Source of the DNA: Owenia fusiformis
Taxonomy: Eukaryota; Annelida; Polychaeta; Sabellida; Oweniidae
Direction of reading: 5' to 3'
DNA: 64,000 bases
NCBI GenBank assembly: GCA_903813345.2
Contig: CAIIXF020000003.1
Coordinates: 27,047,248 to 27,111,247, forward strand
Shown here: one piece after another, positions 21,412 to 32,589 of the stretch
Layout of the letters: each line of letters begins with the position of its first letter
Position numbering within the stretch: the stretch's first letter is position 1
The notes under the pieces: generated by a model
What the model was told of the DNA's origin: nothing
The model's database searches: none
The model's input: the letters and a program-made list of their open reading frames with translations, nothing else
Made by a program: the position numbers and the translations under genes

Positions 21412-24400
21412 GTAAGTCCTTTAAAACACTTTATCTTTAATTAGAAAAATTATCTTGTACTAAATAGTTTTTGAAACAGACGATTAGAAAAGGTGATAAC
21501 ATTTATGGACATCGTAACTGAAGTAAAAACTGACGAGAAATGTTTCGAAATACCATTTAATACCAAGTACAAACGACACTACAGTACTCGCATAACATTT
21601 TCACATTCATGATTTCCTCATTCATAAAATGACCAACAATACACACATGTTAAACGTAGGCTACTTTATCATTGATCATAAATGCATCAAGTCAATTTTG
21701 CTCTGTAAACTTCTGCTCGAAACAGCAGCAAAAATGTGAACAAAAAAGCTCATGGGCTGGCAAAGAACGTCTTTATAAATGTGAAGTAAATCATGGCCTA
21801 ATGTTACTTTACGATATACATGTAGCTGTTACTGGTCCTCATTGTGACCATGGTGGCCCTCTCTAGTCAGCAGAAGGAACCAAAGGCACAGAAGCGAATC
21901 AAAAGACGAATCAAACGGTGTTTGGGAGAGCATAATCAGGCGGGTATAACTAAGAAAATCGGAGCCACATGGACAGAGATAGAAGAAGCGAGCGGAATAT
22001 CTGCAGAGTGTCGCTGCATCGAATACAAAGAATTGCTTTGGTTCAGCTGTGATGTTCCGGGCTGTAGGGACGCTACAAAGAAGTGTAAATGGCAGGGTAA
22101 GTGGAACTGCGCATGCGCTTGGTGCTCAACATCCAAAACTGAAGTTCGAGGTCGAAATTGTTCGATAGGAAAATATTTTTAGTTTTGGAGGGACGCCGGG
22201 CCGGCCAAATTCCCGGCTACCTGTTCTGCCTGACTACCTCATGTTGTGGCACGGTAAAGTTAAAAAGACTTTTCCTTGGAGCATGCCAAAGGTCAAGCAT
22301 TGTCCAAATAATGTCAAATTCTGAAAATATAAGTTTTTCATTACAATATAAATAAAAATAGACATACTTTTTAGTCTCGTGTGTTTCTTAAAAACCTAGA
22401 TCCTAATATCCATGTAATGCTAATGACTCCAATATCAACTCACTTGTCTACCACAATCGGTAACTTTAAATTCTGCATGATTGGTTTAGTGCGGATCTAA
22501 TAAATTTTCACTTAAAGGCAGAATCAGATCTAGAAACTTTAAAAATTGTTTGCTTATCGGCGCGGTTTCATTATTTTCAATAGAATCTAGAATTAGTGAC
22601 CTTGGGTGAATTGCAGGTTATATAAGAGCATGCAGTTATTTGAAATAGTGTATGTGTGAAAGTATTTTAGCAATTGAGACAAAGGAGGAGGGAAATTAGT
22701 GCAACAGATTTTGGACAGTCATATGTTTGATTTTGGCCATTTCCTGGGGATTTAAACAGGTGCATTTATTAGGCCAATGCATTATCTCCAGGAAAATCAC
22801 TTCTAGAGATGACAAAATAATTTCGACTTTGAGACAGGGTAGATGCAAACAACCCACCCACATGTTTTTTCTGAAATGTTTTCCTGATTTTCAACCCCTT
22901 CCATCCCTGCTTTTTTAATTTTTCTTGCATCAATATGTTGCGTTTTGACACACAGTTAATCCCTTAAAAGGAATAAATGATTCCTTTTAGATAAAGTGGA
23001 AAACAATATATCCCATGTTATTTTCCCATAGGGAAAATCATTGCTTTCAGCTAAGTTTGGTCACCCATAATGGGTATCTTTAAAACCCCTGAAGGAATCA
23101 CTTATTCCTTTAAAGTGGTTAACTATGTGTCAAAACGCAACATATTGATGCAAGAAAAATTAAAAAAGCAGGGATGGAAGGGGTCGAAAATTAGGAAAAC
23201 ATTTCAGAAAAAACATGTGGGTGGGTTGTTTGCATCTACCCTGTCTTAAAGTCGAAATTATTTTATCATCTCTAGAAGTCATTTTCCTGGAGGTAATGCA
23301 TTGGCCTAACATATGCAATTGTTTAAATCCTCAGAAAATGGCCAAAATCCAACATATGACTGTCCAAAATCTGTTGCGCTAATTTCCCTCCTCCTTTATC
23401 TTGTACAATAGGCATTTTTATGAATGTAGCTTTCTATAAAATTAAATGAATATATACTATAAGTTATTGAATGATTTGAAGTGCAATACAGGATATATTC
23501 TGTTCGAGAAATTCCGTATTGGAACGAGACGAAGTCGAGTGCCAATACAGAATATCGAGACAGAATATATCCTGTATTGCACTTCAAATCATTCAATAAC
23601 GTTTTTATCGTGTTATCCTCTGTATTGCTACTGAGATTGTCTCCTCCGTACCAATAGTTTCTGTATTGCGACGGAGATGATCAACGCGGACAATCTCAGT
23701 AGCAATACAGATTGGTACAGCACAAGAACTGACCAATCAGAGGGCTTCATTTTACAGATCATACGATAATAGCTTGTACCCATTATGGTTCGCCTTCTTG
23801 CATTATGTGTATTGGTTAGTACAGTACATGCACTCATGCTTTTAAATTTCCGATATAGCAGGATAGAGGATTTTTATTCCTTGAATAACAGTATCCATTG
23901 CAATTATTCTATATATACCATTATTGTAATACATAGTCTATAGAAAATAGAATGAAATACTTGTAAAATAATAGAAGTAATAGTGATAATAAAAAGGTAT
24001 TTGGTGTGCTAAACTTGCATTATTGATTCCACTCAAAATCCCAGATCCGCTCAAATAACAAGCGAGAACATTAATTGATCGTGTCACACATTATTTCCTT
24101 GGTGATATCTCCTACTGCAACAAACTATCAAATGTTGGTCCTACTCTCTATTGATTTATATGGTGACCTAATTACAGTTATTTTCCTTATCATTTATACA
24201 TAGTCGGGGCCGGTAAGGGCCGTCAAGAAAGGGGACCATAATCCCCAGGGGACAATAATTTCTTTCACACCGGGGGTCCTAAAATCCTTTTATTCTCAAC
24301 GTTTGCTTTGCCATTGAACTCCATGAAGCATCATGACCATACTGAGTCAATTCATTATGATTTCCTGAATATTCATTTTACTCTTTGCAGTACAAGTTGT

Positions 24401-25645
24401 CAAGTTGGCAACGCATCAATTTCACTCAATTTCAATTCGTAGATGGCTGTTCCGGATTAGGTACATTCTCCCTCTGAATCTAATATTAACTTTCATTTAC
24501 TAATAGTTTACTCATATTATCAGATATTATTTCACCTGGTGTATATTTGTCTGTTTTTGGTTGAATATACAAGAGGTGTGAGTGAATAGAACAGCCAACT
24601 TGAAGGCAACTTTAGATTTGAATTTTATGTAATCTACATATGACCTTGGATGGGTTGTTGGCTATGGGCTTTGTATAAAAGACCTCCTACCTCATACCCA
24701 CCTACCCACCCACCTACGTGGAACCTGATACAATCATTGAAGGGTTCAATTTCAAAGGTTATTAAATCTCAAAATAGCTCAAATTATTAACATTTCTACA
24801 ATCCTGGCTTTACTTTATGACTAGACAGATGACAGATCCATAAATAAAGGCATATGGATGCATTTTAATATGTTATGACGACCGCGAGCATAGGTCCAAC
24901 AAGCCAGACAAAGAAATTGAAAGAAATTAGAAAGTGTGCTAAATTCGATGCTCCGAGTGGGAATCGAACCCAGCTGGGATGTAGTAGCAAGGGTCGTTAC
25001 AAATGTATAATTCATCATACTAAGATCTTTAAAATTGAACCTTTCAACGACTGTATTATGTCCCACGTACGTGGGTAGGAGGGTATGAGGTAGGAGGTTC
25101 TTTATACAAAACTCTATATAATGTAATGCGGCTATATGAAAAGTGTGTTCTTGTTGGCTAAGGCTTGAATTTGACACACCCTGCCTAGCTATGTGTGATT
25201 GAAACATAATGTTAAATGTTCAAAACATCTACATGTACACTGTGGCAGCTACGTAAATGTTATGATTTCGACAATTACCTTCTAACTTCACCGCACGGAA
25301 AAGGTAAAAAAGACTTGACCCAAGTGTTAATCACATTTTTTTCTTTTTTAAGGTTGCGTAACGGAGGTGGGAGGAGAATACGAGCCCTATTATCCTTTGG
25401 ATTCCAATGTTGTCAAGCCTAAGTTCGAGATTATAACCTACCCCCACAGATGCTTATGTAAATGTCTCAATTCATCTGAGGCCAGTCAAAGCAGCTACAT
25501 AGCCGATGCACCACAAGACCCGTTCGTCTGGGACTGCGATTGCGACCAGAATTGGTATTACTATGATGAGCCTATAGAAGAAGACAAACAGAATCAGAAT
25601 GAGATTGAGGAAAGGAAGCGAAGGAAAAGAAGCACAAATGTGTAA
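21379..25645 (+). CDS. secreted cysteine-rich proprotein, gene 2 (complete)
   Basis: Three exons, 21379-21411, 21826-22096 and 25353-25645, join in phases 0 and 1 to give 198 residues. Residues 1-25 are a clear signal peptide with the core LLLVLIVTMVAL, formed only when exon 1 is spliced to exon 2. A basic stretch follows (33-42) with two RIKR furin-type sites directly before the first domain cysteine. The exon 2 domain has Cys 43, 73, 75, 86, 91, 98 and matches gene 1. Exon 3 adds Cys 103, 135, 137, 139, 163, 165 (CLCKC and CDC), one N-glycosylation sequon (N141), an acidic/Gln/Tyr-rich stretch, and a terminal RKRRKR before STNV. Twelve cysteines allow six disulphides. It looks like a processed extracellular factor. 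I do not recognise the family; function unknown. The 3.3-kb second intron contains two foldback elements. Confidence 0.78.
21826..22096 (+). CDS. gene 2 exon 2
   Basis: Acceptor CATGTAG. Encodes the hydrophobic core of the signal peptide, the KRIKRRIKR processing stretch and the six-cysteine domain up to KKCKWQ, then a phase-1 donor GTAAGT. Confidence 0.8.
22677..23401. mobile_element. near-perfect palindrome (foldback element), 725 bp
   Basis: Arms of about 310 bases: aaaggaggagggaaattagt at 22681 returns as its complement at 23380-23398, and gttgcgttttgacacac at 22936 as the complement at 23127-23145. The centre (22990-23085) is itself partly symmetrical. Short frames in both arms are mirror images and not genes. 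It lies in intron 2 of gene 2. Confidence 0.9.
23450..23775 (+). mobile_element. palindrome-rich miniature element, copy 1
   Basis: Built of two hairpins: gaagtgcaatacaggatata faces its complement 90 bases on, and ctgtattgctactgagattg faces caatctcagtagcaatacag. Ends in a single-copy tract (tgaccaatcagagggcttca). The inverted partner is at 26925-27195. Confidence 0.8.
24672..25115. mobile_element. foldback element with about 90-bp arms
   Basis: Left arm tttgtataaaagacctccta through ctacgtggaa and gggttcaatttcaaag; right arm (25022-25115) is the complement in the same order. Between the arms lies a tRNA-like repeat (24877-25010). It ends 240 bases before exon 3 of gene 2. Confidence 0.75.
24877..25010 (-). 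repeat. tRNA-like SINE or element core (A box lost)
   Basis: On the minus strand, a B-box-like ctgggttcgattcccactcg lies between tgtaacgacccttgctacta and the tract tttcaatttctttgtctggc. Both flanks are shared with 36882-37092, which keeps the A-box half. This copy has lost it, so it is not a functional tRNA. Confidence 0.55.
25353..25645 (+). CDS. gene 2 exon 3 (last coding exon)
   Basis: Acceptor TTTTTTAAG. With the carried G the first codon is GGT, giving GCVTEVGGEYEP and the Cys-rich tail to the stop TAA at 25643-25645. No canonical AATAAA follows closely; the first is at 26037. Confidence 0.8.
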
Positions 25646-26042
25646 AATGACTTATAATAAGATTTGATAAAATACGTTTTATATGCATAGATAACATTGA
25701 AACATGGGTTCATTTTGTTGTTGATCCTTGTGCTTTCCTTAATTTTCCCCTTTCTATCCCGATCTGTCTTCTCCCGCCCAAAGGGATTACTTCAGTTAGA
25801 CTTGCACTTCATTTACAAGGTGATACATATTACCTAATTCTGGTGCCAATGTAATGGCCATGACATAACAAGGAAGACTTGAAGGTCGAAGGTCACTAGA
25901 ACGTAATAATATTATATTTACAAAATTGATTTTGAGGCAAATTTTTGTAAGGGTCAGCTCTATCGAGGATACGGTCAAGGTCAACTGAAAGCTTAACTAT
26001 CGAAAACAGGTATGCAAATGATTGCTTTAATTAAGGAATAAA

Positions 26043-26203
26043 GACCGAGATTTTATGATTTATGGCGTAATATATGACCGAAAATTTTATTCTGTTCATT
26101 GTTAAAAGACCGAAATCGCGTAGCGATTGAGGTCTTTGGCAATGGCCAGAATAAATTTTGAGGTCATATATTGACATAAATCATAAAATCGAGGTTTTTG
26201 TTA
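26043..26203. mobile_element. palindromic miniature element, 160 bp
   Basis: gaccgagattttatgattta on the left faces taaatcataaaatcgaggtt on the right, and ggcgtaatatatgaccgaaa faces the matching tgaggtcatatattgac. Forms an almost complete hairpin. Confidence 0.75.
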
Positions 26204-26924
26204 CGATTCTAATAAGATAAACAGACAAGAAACACGATTTTTTGCATTTATGAATTTTATTGGTCAAACATACTCCAATATAGACCAGTAAATCAATTGT
26301 TCTAGCCAGTATGACGTCACGTATCATATTAGAATTTGTTTTAAGGATCGTTGAATTCATCGGGGTCATTAAAGATTTGGGTCATACGTTTTGATGAGAA
26401 AGAACTAAAGATCAAAACAAATTTGTTGGTATTTGGTATTTTTAAAAATCATTTTAAGATGAAGAATGGGTAATGTCAAATATAAGACAGTGTCTAATGA
26501 CGATCAAATGACGTCATTAAACAGGATGGGTCAAAAACATCCATAATGTTTGATGCTTTATTATATGGTAAATTCTCGTACAGCCCATGACTTTCAAAAT
26601 TGTTTTTTGAAGATATATGGGTCAATTATGCAGTTGTTCCTAATTCCATTTATAACAAACACTATTGCATAATTTACTCCTGTATCTTCAACAAATATAT
26701 TTCATATATCTTGGATCATTCTGAAAATATCTAATCTATAAAACATGAGTACTGGGTATTAGGTGAAATGATTAGAGCCAGTACAAATGGTTTATATCAT
26801 TTAAAACCCACACTGACTCTTATGAAAGGTAAACAGTCCATGGTCCATTTAAACTTACACTGTACTTTTTTAATGTAAAAATTGATTTCTAAATGCATTG
26901 ATTATTCAATAATTTTACTAATCG

Positions 26925-27195
26925 CATGATCTGTAAAATGAAGCTTTCTGATTGGTCAGTTCTTTTGCTATACCAATCCGTATTGCTATTGAGAATGTCT
27001 CCATTGATCATCTCCGTCGCAATACAGAAAATATTGGTACGAAGGGGACATTCTCAGTAGCAATACAGAGTCACACGATCAAAACGTTATCGAATGATAT
27101 GATTTGAAGTGCAAAACAGGATATATTTTGCTTTCGATATTCTCCACTTCGTCTCGTTCCAATACGGAATTTCTCGAGCAGAATATATCTTTTCT
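26925..27195 (-). mobile_element. palindrome-rich miniature element, copy 2 (inverted)
   Basis: Reverse complement of 23450-23775: atctgtaaaatgaagc, tctgattggtcagttctt and caatccgtattgctattgag occur in mirrored order. Its hairpin at the far end is decayed. From 27200 to 28225 I see nothing further. Confidence 0.75.
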
Positions 27196-28227
27196 CCGAA
27201 ATAAACTACAGTTCATTCTATTGTGTTGCTACCAAATTGGGATCAAGAACGTTTTAATGACCTACCCTGTATATTTGTTAATATATAATTGGACTTGGTC
27301 TGTATTTGATGAAACTATACCTTTTCGATTGAATCAATGTAATTTGATAAAGGTCAAGGTCACAAACTGTTTAAAAGGTCATGAAAAGAGTTAAGAATCA
27401 AGAACTGCAATGAGCTCAAAGTGCGCGTCATATATTATGTAACATCATCTATTACTATAGTACTCGCTGTGTTGCATTACGATTTATCAGCTAGAAGAGT
27501 CCTCTTTATATAACTTACCGATCTCAAAGGATAATAGAGAATGTGGATGTCGTACAATGAGCTCATCGTATACTTTAGCTTTACTACGTCATTGTACAAT
27601 AAGTTTGTAAGCTGAAGAGTAGCAAAACATAATCTTAAACGCAATTGTGCAATGAACTTATTTATAATGTAAGTCTAACACTGTGTGCTCAGGGAGCTCA
27701 GGTGGTTTGTGAATATTCAATGGACTGAATATCAATTTCAACAAATATAAAACGAACAAACTTTTACAAATATGTTTGTGTCAAATAAATAAACGATTGA
27801 TAGGATATGAAAAATAAAGATCTGTGTTGTGTTCTTTTGTTTCCAGAACTACACCGTTGCTCATATTTTCGGCATATTTGTTAACTAACCATTTATTTTA
27901 ACAGGTTTTACTCTGCTCTGAACTTTTGGTGAAAATAATGTTGTCAGATATTTTTACGAATTCGTTTAACAATTTCGGAACTTTCAATCTGTTTGATTAT
28001 CACAATTTAATCCACGAGAATGCTTTGAAGTTTTCTATATTCTCAGGATTTGCTCGGGTTATGTTATTTTTCTGTAATACATTTCTCAAAGCATATGTTT
28101 TACGGTAAATATCGTGTTTTTCGACAACTAGTATACGTGTTTCAAAACAAATTATGAGCAACGGTCAACGAATGAGTGTACCCTTGCGATAGTAAGGGAT
28201 AAAATCACTGACTAGTGAGTGAGTGAT

Positions 28228-29187
28228 CACACTGGTGATCCACTCGATTACGCTAGTTACCGAAACAGTTCGATTCTGTAACAAAATGTCGGAACGCATC
28301 GAAGCTACGATTTTCTTTTTTCCATATTTCACACCTTCTAGACAGAGTTCTCACGACATTTTCGACACAAACGTGTATCAGTAACATATGATCAAGAAAA
28401 TGTACACATTCGCGAACAAATAGTTCAGAAGACAACAGAATCGTCGATTTAATTCCTCACTTAAGTTACAGAAACGGTATTTCGAAAAACAGTTAAGATC
28501 TGCACTTTTAACCCAAACCGTTTCTGTAACTTAAGTGAGGAATTAAATCGACGATTCTGTTGTCTTCTGAGCTATTTTTTCGCAAACATGTACATTTTCT
28601 AAAACATATGATCCTGATACACGTTTGTGAGAAAAAACGTCATGGGGATTCTGCCTACAACGCGTGAAATAGGGAAACAAGAAAATCAAGTGAAAATGAC
28701 ACTAGAAAAATACGAAGGCCATAATGCTATTTTGACAAAACTGATCCACTTTTTATGAAAATACCACAGATAAAGACAATGAACAAACTACATGTAACTG
28801 CTTGTTTTCTGTTGGTTAGGTAACATATTAATGACGTCACAAATTAAAATATAATAAACACTGTGATGTGTGCCGTTTAGCTTTCTTGTCTGTTTAGTTG
28901 ATAGGGCAATAAGTAACTGACGTCATAGTTTATGTTATATTACGTCATATCTTCATCACAAACACAACATATGACGTCGTGATCGTTGCTTTGATGATTT
29001 GCCATATAAGGTAATAATGGCGGACTTTTGGTCACGTGAATGGTCGACAGTCGGTCCATAGAACGAATGGCTCCGCCCACTTCGTGGGGGGCCTTCGTAA
29101 AAAAGAAAAATCGTACATTCGACGTTCCGACATTTTGTTACCCGTTTCGGTAACCAGCGTAATCGAGCGGATCACCAGTGGATCATA
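28228..29187. mobile_element. foldback element with TIRs of about 90 bp plus an inner palindrome
   Basis: The outer TIRs carry ggtgatccactcgattacgc and aacaaaatgtcggaacg (left), with complements at 29097-29187. An inner palindrome pairs 28340-28490 with 28505-28660 (gtttctgtaacttaagtgag and its complement). The right part (28660-29095) is unpaired and non-coding. Confidence 0.8.
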
Positions 29188-29621
29188 AACCAAAATTGAA
29201 ACAGAAAAACAGGTTACTCCAGCGGGTTATCTCCACTATCGATTGATTTTATTACAGACCTTTTTTGCAATGTTGAAGTTTGAAAATTGCGTTCATAGTC
29301 ACACACTATCCTACCCCTATACTGTAGTCTTTTTTTAAAAGGAATACAGGCTATACAGTGAAGTTACAAAAGGAGAACGTTCGTGTATTTCCATATTTCT
29401 GAATTCGAAGGAATACTTGATTTTACATATATTCCAAGTGTTCAACTATATATTGTATAGATTTAACTGAGCAGTTTGCATTTTATTATTACCAGAAAAG
29501 CCCTATCGACAACAATAAAGAATACCCGCTCCATTTGCATCTTCACTGTAGCATGAATCCCTTTTAAAGAAATACAGGTTGCAGTATGGTAATGTGAGGT
29601 GATTGCCTGGCGTCGTCACAT

Positions 29622-31122
29622 CCCAATTGAAAAATAAAACTAATTACCAACTAATTTACAACTAATTATCAACAATTCTGCTGGCAATTGGAATTAAAGT
29701 TAAGCGTTAATTAAATCAATGATAATTATGGCCTAATTATCAGTAGCAAGTTCAACGTAAATTAACTTACAATAATGCTGATTTGTGATTTTTAGTTGAT
29801 AATTAAGATATGAAATGTTTGAGGGTGATAGTAAGTGGTAAATTAAAACGTTTTTGTTCTGAAGTAGATTATTGGTTGATAGTTAACATATAGGATGATT
29901 ATAATGATAATTAGTCGTAAATTAGGCCCATGATTTAGAAATACAAAGCCCCTAAATTTAATTTCAAGATGGTGGAAAAAGAAAACATGTGAGAGATATT
30001 TCTCTCATAAAATTTAGAATTACAACGTGAATGGTGCGTATACTACCATGAAATTTGGTCAACATTATTATAAGGGTATGTATAACATGAATACAATGTA
30101 TGTTAAATCTTATTCACACTTCTGTCTGAAATGTTTATGAATTTGAAAATCTTTTTGAATCAGATCATATAATATTAATCCTAGAATGCAATTTAGGTAC
30201 TAACATGGGTTACATGTACCTATATTTCACAAGTAATCCAAATGTGCTCTTCTAAATAATGATTGTTAGATCAAAGACATTTCAAAACATATTTTTGATT
30301 ATATCTGTTACGTCCTTATTATGTAACATTATAGTCTAATGTTTGTGTTCTGATTTTAGTTGTTGATGGCAATAATGATGTTTTCACATGCTTTTCATGA
30401 ATCTTAAAAATTTGCAAAATAGAATAGCTTTAAAAAAGAGGGGGAGAAACCCCAGGGTTCAAAGATGACATACGCTTATAATGTAAATCTGTATTGAGAT
30501 GACATCGTCGCTGATTGGTTTAGCGAGTCGATCGTTGATTAAAACTAGGTCAATTTGAAAACTTTGAAAACCAAGATGGAGGGTACGTTTTCGACAAAAG
30601 GAGGTGTGCGAAGGAGGAAATCGTATGTCATCAATTGAATCATGGGGTTTTCCCTCCCCTTGCTGTGAAATTTCAATAGTTCAAGTTCAATGTTGTCTGT
30701 TCTGAAAGATCCTAATTAAGATGAATATTCCGTCACAAAATAGTTCAAGATGAAGCAAAAATCTCCGAGTGAAGGGAAACAAAAAAGAAGCAAGTCATTT
30801 TTGAGAAGTCACAAATCTGACTTACACCTAACTTTCAACTAATTATCAATAGTAAATTAGGTGATAATTAGAGATTAACTTACATCAAACTTACAACTAA
30901 TTTACAACTAATTTACGTAAATCAGTGACAATCGACCAATATATAGCTCATTTGCATATTGATGGTAGTTAATCGTTAATTAAGTTGCAAATTAAGCGTT
31001 AATTAAGTTGATAATTAGCTCATTTGCATGTGAATTTTTACACCTAACTTTCAACTAATTATCAATAGTAAGTTAGGTGATAATTGGAGATGATTTTCCA
31101 TAGGCTTTTTTCAATTGGGATT
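29622..31122. mobile_element. 1.5-kb element with tcccaattgaaaaa ends
   Basis: Begins tcccaattgaaaaataaaac and ends ttttttcaattggga. Both subterminal zones (29640-29940 and 30820-31090) are dense in aactaattatcaa and taaattaggtgata variants on both strands. A second small element sits inside (30435-30662). No transposase frame. Confidence 0.6.
30435..30662. mobile_element. nested miniature element with about 40-bp TIRs
   Basis: gagggggagaaaccccaggg then gatgacatacg on the left; the right end is the complement of the same order (cgtatgtcat, then ccatggggttttccctccc-like sequence). Confidence 0.65.
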
Positions 31123-31609
31123 TTCTTCGATTTCAGATGAATATTTCGTTCAAAATTGCATTGATTTCTGAACAAAATAGTTATCGGCCGGTGTGCGAGT
31201 CGGTATCGAAGATCAGAGCAAATGTGACCACGGCATTACAGATGTACACATGCAAATGTCATATGTTGCTAATTAGTGAGCATTCTGATACCCATCGCAT
31301 CTTTCTATTTCACCTGAAACATCTGAGAAGAAATCATCCTTGGTCCAAGGGTATTTCACTTTTTTGAATTGAGTAATAAATGAAGTCCTTTGAATGAAGG
31401 ATGAGAAGAAATGACATGTCTTGGTTTATCATAATGATTAGTGATCAATTTTCTGTAATACGACATTCATCCAAAAATTATATAAAATGATAGTTATCTC
31501 GACCTGACTCATATACAGGGAAAAGCAACTCATCAAAGTACTTTTCCAAAAATGTGGTTCTAATTTTCACCAAAAGATAACCTCATCTTATAATGTTTCA
31601 AACAGAACC

Positions 31610-31980
31610 TCGATATTCGATCGCAACCCTGACCTTGATCGATATCAACATTGAAAATGTCAGTATTTTCTGACATTAGGCTTATAACTAACTATATATT
31701 CATATTCTGCGATCCAAAATATTTGAACGAATATCTTAATCACTCCTTGGGTGTTTTGAATTAGTTTGTCAGGAAATAAGACCAAAACTCGCAATTCAAA
31801 ATCACGAAGTGAAAAATTGGCCAGTGGCGGATCAGGGGGGGGCTAGGGGGCTCAAATTCCCCCCCCCCCCCCTCTTGTTAATTTGTGGATCCGCCACTGT
31901 TGGCGGCTGTTTGAGTTTGAATGTCGTACATGGCAGAATATGAGTTGGAAGCCTGGGAACTAATCCTCCTCGGTATATAT
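31610..31980. mobile_element. ggaggattggctcccag-family element, interrupted copy
   Basis: The interior matches 37240-37370 (agcaatcc, aatatcttaatcact, ggtgttttgaatt, gaaataagacc, gattcaaaat) and the right end carries cctgggaactaatcctcct. It is split at 31822-31899 by a smaller element. Confidence 0.6.
31822..31899. mobile_element. 78-bp miniature element with cagtggcggatc ends
   Basis: Perfect ends cagtggcggatc and gatccgccactg around poly-G/poly-C runs. The 5-bp direct repeat ttggc stands on both sides (31817-31821 and 31900-31904). The ends resemble hAT-type miniature elements, but those make 8-bp duplications, so the superfamily is open. Confidence 0.75.
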
Positions 31981-32059
31981 TCTAAGACTGAGATAATGGA
32001 TGGATCTTGAGAAAGAGGCTGGTGGTATTTTCTTTTTTAATGGAGCTTAACATTTCAAG

Positions 32060-32235
32060 TTCAAAATTCAATAAACAAAAAAATTACGGACTATTACGGG
32101 CCTTGTAATTACAAGCTCTTGCGAGGCTCGAAAATTACAAGCAATTAGTTACGAGAATCGTAACGAGGCCCGTACGAGGTTGTACAGGGCCCGTTGATTC
32201 AACGAGCTTCGTACGGGCTTGTACGGGGTCCGATG
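32060..32235. repeat. GC-contrast repeat with gcccgtacgagg motifs
   Basis: Several short palindromes (ttgtaattacaa, cccgtacgagg, cgtacgggcttgtacgg) cluster here. Likely a decayed miniature element. Nothing further is seen up to 32590. Confidence 0.4.
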
Positions 32236-32589
32236 TAATTTGCCTGTGATAGCTGATTCAATCTGGTTTTTATACAAAACGCACATTTACAGACCAGTCT
32301 AGGACCTGAAACTGAAATCTGAAACACAATAACTTGATGATTTATAAAAACTGATTCATAACTAAACATAAAGGAAAAGTATTCATTGTACGCAAGAGAA
32401 ATCATTAATTAATAAAATAGGAGGGAAATAATGATGGGCAATAAAAAACAATCGTAAATGCTATTTTAAGATCAGAAGACGTTAAGCAGTGACTTTTTAT
32501 GCTTGATGGTATATTTATTCATTGTTGGTAGGTATGAGATCAATAGAGATAACACAGGATAAAAAATATACATGTATTCATGTAAGCCT

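Noticed and set aside
22769-22951. Frames in the arms of the 725-bp palindrome
   Set aside because: The two arms mirror each other and the frames are broken differently in each arm.
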